Shown piece by piece: positions 19,685 through 29,158 of a DNA stretch of 45,801 bases. The DNA lies in assembly GCA_947175175.1 (NCBI GenBank), contig CAMWLV010000010.1, positions 1-45,801 on the forward strand, in the 5' to 3' direction. The notes beneath the pieces are model-generated. The model was given only the letters and a program-made list of their open reading frames with translations, ran no database searches and was not told where the DNA came from. The stretch's first letter is position 1, and every line of letters begins with the position of its first letter. The DNA comes from an uncultured Lachnospiraceae bacterium. Its GTDB lineage: Bacteria; Bacillota; Clostridia; Lachnospirales; Lachnospiraceae. The translations under genes were made by a program, and so were the position numbers.

Positions 19685-22600
19685 TCATACACTTTTGTGA
19701 TGAAAGAATGCCCTCTCCCCAATCTGCACGCCCTCTGGCACCTGGATTGCAAGAGCGCCCTCACAAAACGCAAACGCCTCTTTGCCAATCATTTTTATTG
19801 TAGACGGAAGTTGTATGTTCCGCAGGCTGTGACAGCGGTAAAACGCCCTCTCTGGTATCTCTTCCACGCCTTCGGGTATTCGTATCTCTTCCAATGAAGT
19901 ACAGTTTTCAAAAGCCCTTGCGCCGATTTGCCGGAGACTCCCTGACAATTCCACACAGCGCAGGGCTCCACAGCCGGAAAACGCATGTGCCCCAATACAC
20001 TCCACACCGTCTGCATGCCTGACCTCCCGCAGCCATTTGCAGCCTGCAAAAGCACGCTTTCCAATCTTTTTCACAGTCTCTGGAAATGTAATCATCGTCA
20101 GCAGATTCCCGTCCTGAAATGCGCCCTCTCCGATCTCCGTGATGCCGTAGGCAAGTCGGAGTCTGGAAATATTTCCGGTGCATTCCATAAGTACACCCTG
20201 CTCGTCAGTCTTAAAACAATTCAAACTGTCCATCACCGCCTGCTTTGCCAGTGGCGGCAGTTCCCTCTCTCGATCTGCCAGCCCTGTAAACTTCACAACA
20301 GTACCATCCTGCAAAACGAGTTCACGTAAATTAATACAATTTCGAAAAGCGTACTCTTCTACCTGCACATATTTGTGCTGCACATGTCTGTGCTGCCTAT
20401 TTTCAGATTGTCCTATTTTATTATCATACTTAAACTCTTCCTCTGCGCCTGCAAAACGAATGCATTCAATGTCCAGACCATTTGCAAACGCCCATCCGCA
20501 CACAAGTCGGATATCCGCCGGAACTGTCACGTCCCCCGTACAGCCAGAACCGTCCAACAGCATATCGCGCACCGCTACCATAGGCGATTCTCTTCGTCTG
20601 TCCGCCATCCAGGCTGTTCCGTGAAATGCCCTCGCACCGATATATGTTACGCTCTCTGGAATCTCCACCTGCTCCAGCATCATCGCATCGCGGAATACCT
20701 CTGCCGCAATCCTTCGAATGCCTGACGGAATCCGCACTACACTCGCCGCTCCCCGGTATCTGACCAGATTCTCCTCCTGTTCAACTGTAAAACAGCTAAA
20801 AGCACTGTGAAACAGAAGCCGTACCATCTCCGGGATATCTTCTGCAATAATATCTGCATAACTGCCAAACACCCATTCTTTTTCCAGATACAGAATCCGC
20901 CGCAGTGATGTGCAGCCGGAGAACGCATATTCCTTTAACTGAATCTCACCCTGCTTCCCAGACAGACAAATCCTTTCCAAACCACTGCAGTCCTCCAATC
21001 CGTGAGCCAGCAAACATGCTCCGTCCTGAAATTCTGCATATTTTATGCCTTCACAGCCTTCAAAAGCGTATTCTCCGATTTGATTTATAACAGCGAAATC
21101 AAATTCCCGCAGTCTCTTGCAACCACTAAAACAAAATTCCCGCACTTCTTTAGCATTTTCGCACAGACAAATCTCCATGCTGACGCAGCCCGCAAAAAGA
21201 CGCTTTTCGAGTATCTCAACCTGCGCAAGTTGTGCACTGACAAGCGCGATGCACCCTGCAAAAGCCGCTTCTCCTATTTCGCTGGCAGAGCAATTTATTT
21301 CTTTTAGGAAAATACATTTCTCAAAAGCATGTGCTTCTATCCTGTATAATCTTTCCGATTCACACTGCTCCTCAGAGGACTCATGTTGCTCTTTGTGCAA
21401 TACAACCTTTTCAAGACTACTGCACCCAAAGAATGCACCCTCACCAATCCACTGAACACTTTGAGGAAATATAACCTTATTGACAGCGCGGTTTCCTGCA
21501 AACGCATAGGGCGCAATCCCCCATATGCCCGCCGGCAAGATCATCTCGCCCATACAGAAAGTTCCAGAAACCACTATGTTCCCTACAATATGAAGCCCCT
21601 TCTCCAACCGTTCACCCAGCATAGTATTCGCAAAAGCATTCTCCCCTGCTCGCAGCGACGGATTCACCGCACTTGGAATAAGTGCAGTACACCCAGACAA
21701 TGCCTCCCTGCCAAGCTCTTCCACCTGTTCAAGACCAATTTCACGCAGCTTCCCACATTGATAAAAAGCGCGTTCCCCAATTTCCTCCAATCCCTGTTTC
21801 AGCGACACCTCTTCTAACTCTACACAGCCTGAAAACACCTCTGCTTCCATACGCGTGATCCCCGACGGCATCCACACCCGTCGAAGCGCCTTGCAGCCCT
21901 TAAATGCCGCTGCACCGATTGACTGCACCTGCTCCGGCAGATGCACTTCTGTAATCTTCGTATTCCCATAAAAAGCACCGCCTGCCACAATCCGCATGCA
22001 CTTGGGAATCCATACTTCCCCTTCAAGCTGCTGTCCGTCCCAGAAAATCTCATCTTCCTTTTGTGCCGCATGCTGTCTCCACTCTTCTAAAAAAGCAGTC
22101 CCTTCCAGCGCGTGCCTCCCCACAGATTCCAATGTTTTTGGCAGCACAACGCGCTCCAGCGCTGCACAGCCATATGCAAACTTGTCAGGAATATGGCACA
22201 CGCTCTCCTCGAGCACCAGTGTCTTTAACTTGACACAGCCTCCGAACACGTCAATACCATAATGCATTCCTGTCTCTCGCCCGCCGCCAGATATCCATGC
22301 CCTCTGCAGATTGCTCCTGGCAAATGCCAGACTCTCCACCACTTCCGTCCCTGCCGGAATCCGCACTTCCCGCAGACCACTGCGGTAGAACGCCATCTTT
22401 CCTATGAAAACAAGGCTTTCCGGCAGCTGAAGCTTTTTCAATCCAGAACATCCATAAAAAGCGCTCTCCCCAATCCTTTGCAGTCCTTCTGGCAGATGAA
22501 TCTCCTGCAGCGCGCGGCAATGACGAAATATCCGATCTTCCAAAATATCAATCTGTTCCGGAATCTCAATCCGCAGCAGTTTCACACAGTCCGAAAACGC

Positions 22601-23833
22601 CCCCGCACCAATCCTGCAAAGCCCTTTCGGCAGCGCAATGGTCTGCATCAGCAGACACCCCCGGAACGCCTCCGCACCAATCTCGCGCAGACTCTCGGGC
22701 AGAATTACTTTGTCAATGGTCTCTATACCTGCAAATGCTTCCTCAGCAATCCTGGTAATGCCCTCTGGAATGACTACCCTGGACTCCGCCCCTAAGTACT
22801 GTAATAATATCGTTCCGCTGGTTCTGAAATTCCCCAACACCTGTCTGTGTATCACACGAACCAATTCCGGAACTGTAGCTGCTGCCACCAAAACCTTCTC
22901 CATGGACGCAGCGTTATCCGTTTCTGTCCTGTAAATGTCATTCAACCCCTGAAACGTGTACTCTGCCTCGTCACAAGTCCGAACGGACTTCAAGGAAGTA
23001 CAGTTGCGAAAAGCATCTTCGTCAATCTGAACCTCACTTCCGCCAAACGTCACCTGCTCCAAACCGATGCAGTTGCGGAAAGCGCGGCTTTCAATGCGCT
23101 TTAACGATTGGGGAAGCTTGATGTCCACAATACCCCGCATATCATAAAAACTGCTTTTGGCGAGGACTTCGATCCCCTCCGGCACTTCCATATGCTTGAT
23201 ATTTACCCGAAAACGGACGAGGCTTTTTCCCTCCAGCTCCATCATACGCAGAACGATATCGTTCACAACCAGTCTGATCAGATGAGGCACCTCGAATTCC
23301 CCTGCGGCAACTTCCACTACATTTGGTATACAGAAGGATTCTCCATCGGCATAACCAATCTCCCTCACCCGTCCACACCCAGTAAAAACATCACAGATAC
23401 AGCGCTCATCCAACTCTTGGGAAATCACAAGCTTTTCAAGCGATATCCCATTTGCCAGCGCCTCCATGCCAAGCCATTTTACGCCCGGTATCTGCACCTC
23501 TTGCAGACTGTCACAATACAAAAAGGCGCATTCCCCCAGCTCTTTGACAGAGGGCGGCAGAATTGCCTGTTGCAGCGCATGGCAGCGGTGAAATGCATAG
23601 CGCCCGATATAGGATACCCCGTCTGGAATCACAACCTCCTCCAACTTCCGGCAGCCCTTAAAAGCATCTCCCATAATGCAGTCCAAACCAGATGGCAGCA
23701 CCACTTTTTTCAGGGAGACACAGCCCTTAAACGCTCCCTCTCCAATCGTATGGATTCCCTCTGGAACCTGCAGCACTTCCTCCCGCCCTGTATAACGTAT
23801 CAACACTCCATTTTCAATCTGATAATATTCCAC
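19685..23833 (-). CDS. Giant BspA-like leucine-rich repeat (LRR_5 type) protein, no signal peptide evident
   Basis: Dozens of IGxxAFxGCxxLxxVxLPxxLxxI repeats; start assigned to the GTG (VEYYQIENGVLIRYTG) after AAGGGGTGTAAAA; upstream ORF-track codons lie in repeat copy B. Confidence 0.85.
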   Translation of the reverse strand: MEYYQIENGVLIRYTGREEVLQVPEGIHTIGEGAFKGCVSLKKVVLPSGLDCIMGDAFKGCRKLEEVVIPDGVSYIGRYAFHRCHALQQAILPPSVKELGECAFLYCDSLQEVQIPGVKWLGMEALANGISLEKLVISQELDERCICDVFTGCGRVREIGYADGESFCIPNVVEVAAGEFEVPHLIRLVVNDIVLRMMELEGKSLVRFRVNIKHMEVPEGIEVLAKSSFYDMRGIVDIKLPQSLKRIESRAFRNCIGLEQVTFGGSEVQIDEDAFRNCTSLKSVRTCDEAEYTFQGLNDIYRTETDNAASMEKVLVAAATVPELVRVIHRQVLGNFRTSGTILLQYLGAESRVVIPEGITRIAEEAFAGIETIDKVILPESLREIGAEAFRGCLLMQTIALPKGLCRIGAGAFSDCVKLLRIEIPEQIDILEDRIFRHCRALQEIHLPEGLQRIGESAFYGCSGLKKLQLPESLVFIGKMAFYRSGLREVRIPAGTEVVESLAFARSNLQRAWISGGGRETGMHYGIDVFGGCVKLKTLVLEESVCHIPDKFAYGCAALERVVLPKTLESVGRHALEGTAFLEEWRQHAAQKEDEIFWDGQQLEGEVWIPKCMRIVAGGAFYGNTKITEVHLPEQVQSIGAAAFKGCKALRRVWMPSGITRMEAEVFSGCVELEEVSLKQGLEEIGERAFYQCGKLREIGLEQVEELGREALSGCTALIPSAVNPSLRAGENAFANTMLGERLEKGLHIVGNIVVSGTFCMGEMILPAGIWGIAPYAFAGNRAVNKVIFPQSVQWIGEGAFFGCSSLEKVVLHKEQHESSEEQCESERLYRIEAHAFEKCIFLKEINCSASEIGEAAFAGCIALVSAQLAQVEILEKRLFAGCVSMEICLCENAKEVREFCFSGCKRLREFDFAVINQIGEYAFEGCEGIKYAEFQDGACLLAHGLEDCSGLERICLSGKQGEIQLKEYAFSGCTSLRRILYLEKEWVFGSYADIIAEDIPEMVRLLFHSAFSCFTVEQEENLVRYRGAASVVRIPSGIRRIAAEVFRDAMMLEQVEIPESVTYIGARAFHGTAWMADRRRESPMVAVRDMLLDGSGCTGDVTVPADIRLVCGWAFANGLDIECIRFAGAEEEFKYDNKIGQSENRQHRHVQHKYVQVEEYAFRNCINLRELVLQDGTVVKFTGLADRERELPPLAKQAVMDSLNCFKTDEQGVLMECTGNISRLRLAYGITEIGEGAFQDGNLLTMITFPETVKKIGKRAFAGCKWLREVRHADGVECIGAHAFSGCGALRCVELSGSLRQIGARAFENCTSLEEIRIPEGVEEIPERAFYRCHSLRNIQLPSTIKMIGKEAFAFCEGALAIQVPEGVQIGERAFFHHKSV

Positions 23834-23837
23834 TTTT

Positions 23838-23899
23838 ACACCCCTTGCGTGCTCTGGCACGCATACCAATCAATAGTTTGAAAGTGACCTTCTTTCAAA
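23838..23899 (-). repeat. Junction element copy B
   Basis: ccccttgcgtgctctggcacgcataccaatcaatagtttgaaagtgaccttctttcaaa; hairpins TGCGTGC/GCACGCA and TTTGAAAG/CTTTCAAA. Confidence 0.85.
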
Positions 23900-24886
23900 C
23901 TTGTCTGCAAAAATCAGCGCGATCACTTCCCGCAGCTCCTCCAGACTTCCGCTCCCAAACAGCCTTTCCTTGTACCGCTTTGTCCCTTTTCGCTTCTTCA
24001 TCATATAAGAGGCAAGTTTTTTCATATAGCTTAATGTAAATGTTTCCTCATAATGCCGCGTTGTCAGTTCCAACTGCTCTGTCAAAATCTGAAGTGCCGT
24101 CTTCCCACAAGGCTTACCAGTCAGTTCACGGAATATAAAAGGATTCTCCAATCCATAACGCGCAACCATAATCCCGTCCGCCCCTGTACACTCCATCATC
24201 CTCATGGCGTCCTCCGCAGAGAAAATCCCACCGTTTGCAATAACCGGAATCGACACCGCCGCCTTTGCATGGGCAATTTCTTCCCTATGTGGTTCTCCCT
24301 CATACATCATGCTCCGGCTCCTGCCATGAATCGTGACCATGTCCGCACCCGAGTCCTCACACATTCTGGCAAACTCCGCGGCAAACAGGTCATCTTCCCG
24401 AATCCCGACACGGCATTTCACCGTCACAACCTTTCCGCTTCGCTTACAGCCCCGTATGATTGCCGCAGCCCTCTTGAAATCCTGCATCAGCGCACTTCCC
24501 TCACCGCTCTTGAACACATTCGGAACTGGGCAGCCCATATTGATGTCAATAATATCAAAATCCTTCAAAAGCGCGCTTTTTGCCATGCGCTCCATCACTG
24601 CTGGATTGCCGCCGAGAAGCTGGACTGCTTTGACAGGCTCGTCCTTTGTCGTCAACAGGAGGCGGTTTGTGGCCCTGTCCTCGTACTTCAGTGCGTTTGC
24701 ACTGCACATCTCTGTAAAACACAATCCCGCTCCAAGCTCATATGCCAACATCCGAAACGGGTAACAGGTATATCCCGCAAGAGGCGCCATCAACACATTT
24801 GACGGCAGCAGCAGACCGCCCACGCGAATTGGTCTGATGACTCCGGCATGTATTGTCCGCATATCAATTCCCCCTTGATTTTTCAT
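23870..24886 (-). CDS. tRNA-dihydrouridine synthase family protein (start 24886 or 24862)
   Basis: VLMAPLAGYTCYPFR, INMGCPVPNVFKSGEGSALM, VTVKCRVGI, VTIHGRSRSMMYEG, VIANGGIFSAEDA; strong RBS AAGGGGG before the internal ATG at 24862. Confidence 0.9.
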   Translation of the reverse strand: MKNQGGIDMRTIHAGVIRPIRVGGLLLPSNVLMAPLAGYTCYPFRMLAYELGAGLCFTEMCSANALKYEDRATNRLLLTTKDEPVKAVQLLGGNPAVMERMAKSALLKDFDIIDINMGCPVPNVFKSGEGSALMQDFKRAAAIIRGCKRSGKVVTVKCRVGIREDDLFAAEFARMCEDSGADMVTIHGRSRSMMYEGEPHREEIAHAKAAVSIPVIANGGIFSAEDAMRMMECTGADGIMVARYGLENPFIFRELTGKPCGKTALQILTEQLELTTRHYEETFTLSYMKKLASYMMKKRKGTKRYKERLFGSGSLEELREVIALIFADKFERRSLSNY

Positions 24887-24890
24887 TTTT

Positions 24891-24956
24891 ATACCACCCC
24901 CTGCGTGCTTCAGCACGCATACCAATCAATCGTTTGAAAGTGACCTTCTTTCACAC
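24891..24956 (-). repeat. Junction element copy C
   Basis: accaccccctgcgtgcttcagcacgcataccaatcaatcgtttgaaagtgaccttctttcac; hairpins TGCGTGC/GCACGCA and TGAAAG/CTTTCA. Confidence 0.85.
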
Positions 24957-24969
24957 TTGTCCTTTTCTC

Positions 24970-27390
24970 TCAGGCTGTAATCACCTCCGACAGTGCACTG
25001 TATAAATCACGATCTAACTCCATCGCCCGCAGCTGCTCCAACAAATCCACACCCTCTGCCTCAATTACATCAAATACTCTTTCTTTCAGGTCGTATTCAA
25101 TTTCTGCGCGGTCCAAAATCTGGAAACATCTGTCAGCCACGTTGTTTCCAGTGTGTACCCGCTCTTTCAGATACAGGATTACATCTTCATTCACAGGGAC
25201 ATTTTTCATGACAACACAGAACATATGATTTCTATTCTCTTTTTCACTCACTCGCTTCTCTACGACAAATTCCGTCTCTCTGCCATCTGACACCACTTTT
25301 CCCACAGCCTGTGCGTCCTCTATTCCGCAAAATGTAATGATATAATCCCTTTCTGTAGGAATCAGCGACGTCTCCCCTTCCGCACTGCCCATGCGAAAAC
25401 ACCCCTCTTCTTCCTGCCAGCGATAACATGTCCTGACACATCTTTCCCGCTGATAATCGTTCGTACTGTTATCGTCCTCATACAAAGTAAATGCGCCGTC
25501 AGCTCCCACATATACATAGATGTGGAGCTGTCTGGGATTCTCATCTGCACTTTCCATATAGTCATCTTGAAATGGGATGACTGCACCAGCCTTTGCCAGC
25601 ACCGGAATAGAAGTGAGGTCTCGATACATACTCATTTTCCTGCCGCCATGATAACACATACCTGTAAAGATATCGTACCACTCTCCTTCTGGAATCCACG
25701 CATCCACCTTTGCCATTCGTAAATCCTTTATACAGGGCGTTGTGACTGCCGCCACCATCAACTCACTGCCAAACAGATACTGATTCGGTACCTGATAAGC
25801 TTCGCACATCTTGGGATAAGCGTAATACATGGGCAGAATCATAGGGATTCCCTCCGCATACTGTCTATAATTCATCGTGTACAGATAGGGAATCATTCTG
25901 TGGCGCAACCTTAAAAAGTCCTCCATCACAGCGCGTATTTCTGGTCTGTATCTCCATGGTTCCTTGGAATTAAAGCGGCTGTTCGTCGAGTGCAGGCGCA
26001 TAATCGGGGAAAAGACGCCAAACTGCACCCATCTTCCGCTCAGCTCATCGTCTTTCATCCCCTGCATATGTCCGCCAATATCATGACTCCACATGCCATA
26101 GCCGATATTAGTTGCCGACGCTGTGAAATAAGGCTGAAAATCAAGAGACTTCCACGTCACAATTGTATCTCCTGAGAAACCGATCGGATAGCGGTGGCTT
26201 CCTGGTCCTGCGTATCTCGAAAACGTCATAGACCGCTTTCCGTCACGCCCATTGTCCAGAAAATGATAGTGATTCAGCATCCACAGTGGATCAAGCCCTT
26301 CCACCTTTGATTCTGTTCCCTGCTGCCAGTCAATCCACCAAAAGTCAACTCCCGCTTCCTCCTGAGGGTGATGCAGAACAGTAAAATAAGCTTCCATAAA
26401 TTTCTCGTCCGATACGTCAAAAGCAATCGGCTGCTTGTTCTCCCTGTCCACATCGTCCATTCCCAATGCCTTACCCATGTCTTCATACATCTCTTCATAA
26501 GCCCGCACTCCGTCCGCCGGATGCACATTCAGGGTAACATGAAGGTTCCGCTCATGGAGCCATTTCAGAAAACCCGCTGGATCAGGAAACAGTTCACGGT
26601 TCCATGTATACCCTGTCCAGCCGCTTCCGTACTCTTTCTCCACATCCACCAGATGCCAGTCCATATCAATGACTGCCACAGCAAAAGGAATCTTCTCCAG
26701 AGCAAAGCGTTCCATCAGTTCCCGATAGCTTTCTTCCGTATATTTGTGGTATCTGCTCCACCAGTTCCCAAGCGCATATCTTGGAACCATGGGAGTTGTC
26801 CCGCATAACCGGTAAAAATCCTGTATACACGCAAGATAATCCGTCCCATATCCCCAGAAATACAAGTCCTCCTCCTGCTCCCTGCGCTTCTCAATCCACC
26901 CATCTTTTCTGATAACCAAAGAATTGCTGTCGTCCATTACGGCATAACCTTTTAAGGAAACCAGACCATCTTCAAGCGCGGTCGCACCATCCACGCCGTC
27001 GAGCGTCCTTGTCGTTCCTCTCAGTTCACCCTTGTCATTTGTTTTTGTGTTGTCTCCATAGTGCCATATAATTTCTTCCGGCACAAATCCGCCCTCAACT
27101 TTTATAAAAAGACCCTTTGGACAAAAACGCTTTTTATCATAACGAAGATGAATCCTGTCCGTAATTATCTCCAAAAAATCCTCTGTATCTGACACCTGAT
27201 AATCACACACGCCCAAATCTCTGTTCCACACAACCTGCGTTGGTCTGTCCTCAAAGATGCCTTTCTCTGAATATTCCAGTCTGATCAGTCCCGCAGTTAA
27301 TACACTGATGCGGTAACAGGAACCCTTTATGATATTTTCCTTTCTGCACACAGGTGCTGTTTGTATCCGGTAATACTCCTTCATTTTCAT
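24970..27390 (-). CDS. GH31 alpha-glucosidase family protein
   Basis: MDWHLVDVEKEYGSGWTGYTWNRELFPDP, VDFWWIDWQQG, GFSGDTIVTWKSL, NIGYGMWSHDIGGHMQG. Confidence 0.92.
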   Translation of the reverse strand: MKMKEYYRIQTAPVCRKENIIKGSCYRISVLTAGLIRLEYSEKGIFEDRPTQVVWNRDLGVCDYQVSDTEDFLEIITDRIHLRYDKKRFCPKGLFIKVEGGFVPEEIIWHYGDNTKTNDKGELRGTTRTLDGVDGATALEDGLVSLKGYAVMDDSNSLVIRKDGWIEKRREQEEDLYFWGYGTDYLACIQDFYRLCGTTPMVPRYALGNWWSRYHKYTEESYRELMERFALEKIPFAVAVIDMDWHLVDVEKEYGSGWTGYTWNRELFPDPAGFLKWLHERNLHVTLNVHPADGVRAYEEMYEDMGKALGMDDVDRENKQPIAFDVSDEKFMEAYFTVLHHPQEEAGVDFWWIDWQQGTESKVEGLDPLWMLNHYHFLDNGRDGKRSMTFSRYAGPGSHRYPIGFSGDTIVTWKSLDFQPYFTASATNIGYGMWSHDIGGHMQGMKDDELSGRWVQFGVFSPIMRLHSTNSRFNSKEPWRYRPEIRAVMEDFLRLRHRMIPYLYTMNYRQYAEGIPMILPMYYAYPKMCEAYQVPNQYLFGSELMVAAVTTPCIKDLRMAKVDAWIPEGEWYDIFTGMCYHGGRKMSMYRDLTSIPVLAKAGAVIPFQDDYMESADENPRQLHIYVYVGADGAFTLYEDDNSTNDYQRERCVRTCYRWQEEEGCFRMGSAEGETSLIPTERDYIITFCGIEDAQAVGKVVSDGRETEFVVEKRVSEKENRNHMFCVVMKNVPVNEDVILYLKERVHTGNNVADRCFQILDRAEIEYDLKERVFDVIEAEGVDLLEQLRAMELDRDLYSALSEVITA

Positions 27391-27447
27391 ACCCTTTCTA
27401 TTATCTGCCCTCACTTTGTAAACGCCAGTCATTCTGTTTGATCTATT

Positions 27448-29097
27448 TCATTCACGATCCTTTTGCTTCCAATACATTCTCGCTTCATAAGGACGCAATA
27501 CCCCTGTCTGGTCTGCGTCTTGATAATTGCTAACCAGCAGTTCCATATCAGAAACGTCCTCCTCCAATGAATAACTGACAGTCGTGTCATAAAAATTGCA
27601 GATAACGAGAAGTCTGGAATCCGTATTTGTTCTGGTATAAGCAAATACATTTTCGTCATTCTCCAGCAGCATCCGGAAATCACCGTCCACAAATACAGGA
27701 TACTCCTTGCGCAGCCAAATCAGCTTTTGATAGCAGGAAAAAATGGAATTCTCGTCTCCAATCTGTCCCTCAGCATGAATCTCCTTGTAGTTTGGATTAA
27801 TCTTCAGCCAAGGCGTTCCTTTGGTAAATCCTGCATTTTCGCCGTCATTCCACTGCATCGGCGTCCTTGCGTTATCGCGGCTCTTCGCATAGATAGAACG
27901 CATAATCTCCTCTTTGGAATAGCCCTTTTCCAACCGTTCCTGATATAGATTCAGCGTCTCGATATCGCGGTAATCCTCGATTTCGTACTGCACATTCGTC
28001 ATTCCGAGCTCTTCACCCTGATAAATATATGGTGTCCCCTGCAGCCCATGCAAAAGGATTGCCAGCATTTTTGCCGACTCCACCCGATACTGCCCATCAT
28101 TTCCCCAGCGAGAGACAATCCTTGGCAGGTCATGATTGTTCCAGAACAGACTGTTCCAACCTTTTCCATATAGTTCCATCTGCCAGCGCCTGAACACTTC
28201 TTTCAGTTTCATAAAAGGCAGCGGTGCCAGATCCCATTTCTCTTTTCCTTCGATCTGATCCAAACATATATGCTCAAACTGGAATACCATGGACAATTCG
28301 CTGTTATCTGGATTACTGTACAGCTTTGCAAGCTCTGTCGTGGCGCCCCACGCTTCTCCAACCGTGACCAGATCTGCCTTCTGAAACGTCTCCTTACTCA
28401 GTTCCCTCAGATATTCGTGAAGCCGCGGTCCGTTGTTCGTGATCTTCTGATCTGGCTCTTTTGCAATCTGGTCGATCACGTCCAGGCGAAAACCTCCCAC
28501 ACCTTTTTCAATCCACCAGTTGATCATGTCGTAAATTTCCTGGCGCAGTTTAGGATTTTCCCAGTTTAAATCCGGCTGTTTTGTAGAAAATTGATGGAAA
28601 TAGTACTGCTGCACCTCTGGAACCCATTCCCACGCGGAACCTCCGAATGCTGCCCGCATGTCATTGGGATACGCTCCCTCCACACCATCCCGCCAGACAT
28701 AATAGTCATGATATGAATTTTCCCTGCTCTTTTTTGCCTCCTGAAACCAGTAATGCTCATCCGAAGAGTGATTCAGCACCAGATCCATAATGATGCGGAT
28801 ATGATGTTTTTCCGCTTCCCTGATCAGCCCCTCCATGTCCGCCAGAGTACCAAACATCGGATCGATATCCCGATAGTCTGAGATATCATACCCATTATCA
28901 TCCTGTGGAGACTTGCACACTGGGGAAAGCCAGATCGCATCGATCCCTAGCGTTTCCAAATAGTCCAGCTTTTCGATGATTCCCTGCAGATCTCCTATAC
29001 CGTCCCCGTTGCTGTCCGCAAAGCTGCGTGGATAGATCTGATAGATCACCGCATGCTTCCACCACTTGCGCTCATCTGTTTTGTCATCATTTCTCAT
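27448..29097 (-). CDS. GH13 alpha-glucosidase (oligo-1,6-glucosidase-like)
   Basis: KWWKHAVIYQIYPRSFADSNGDGIGDLQGII, IIMDLVLNHSS, GFRLDVIDQIAK, TVGEAWG, SLFWNNHDLPR. Confidence 0.93.
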   Translation of the reverse strand: MRNDDKTDERKWWKHAVIYQIYPRSFADSNGDGIGDLQGIIEKLDYLETLGIDAIWLSPVCKSPQDDNGYDISDYRDIDPMFGTLADMEGLIREAEKHHIRIIMDLVLNHSSDEHYWFQEAKKSRENSYHDYYVWRDGVEGAYPNDMRAAFGGSAWEWVPEVQQYYFHQFSTKQPDLNWENPKLRQEIYDMINWWIEKGVGGFRLDVIDQIAKEPDQKITNNGPRLHEYLRELSKETFQKADLVTVGEAWGATTELAKLYSNPDNSELSMVFQFEHICLDQIEGKEKWDLAPLPFMKLKEVFRRWQMELYGKGWNSLFWNNHDLPRIVSRWGNDGQYRVESAKMLAILLHGLQGTPYIYQGEELGMTNVQYEIEDYRDIETLNLYQERLEKGYSKEEIMRSIYAKSRDNARTPMQWNDGENAGFTKGTPWLKINPNYKEIHAEGQIGDENSIFSCYQKLIWLRKEYPVFVDGDFRMLLENDENVFAYTRTNTDSRLLVICNFYDTTVSYSLEEDVSDMELLVSNYQDADQTGVLRPYEARMYWKQKDRE

Positions 29098-29158
29098 CTT
29101 TCATTTATCCTCCTATTTCGCTTTCATCATCTTTCCATATTATGTTAACCATGTCCCG

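Noticed and set aside
19685-23833. Direct DNA repeats of the LRR gene as a CRISPR-like or satellite array
   Set aside because: Repeats are degenerate at the DNA level and in frame; they encode protein repeats, with no spacer structure.
19985-23881. Numerous plus-strand ORFs antisense to the LRR gene
   Set aside because: They repeat because the LRR coding repeats do; no independent coding evidence.
24866-24956. MVCVLKHAGGGIK N-terminus of the Dus ORF-track call
   Set aside because: Encoded by the repeat element and upstream of good RBS/ATG pairs; likely untranslated leader.
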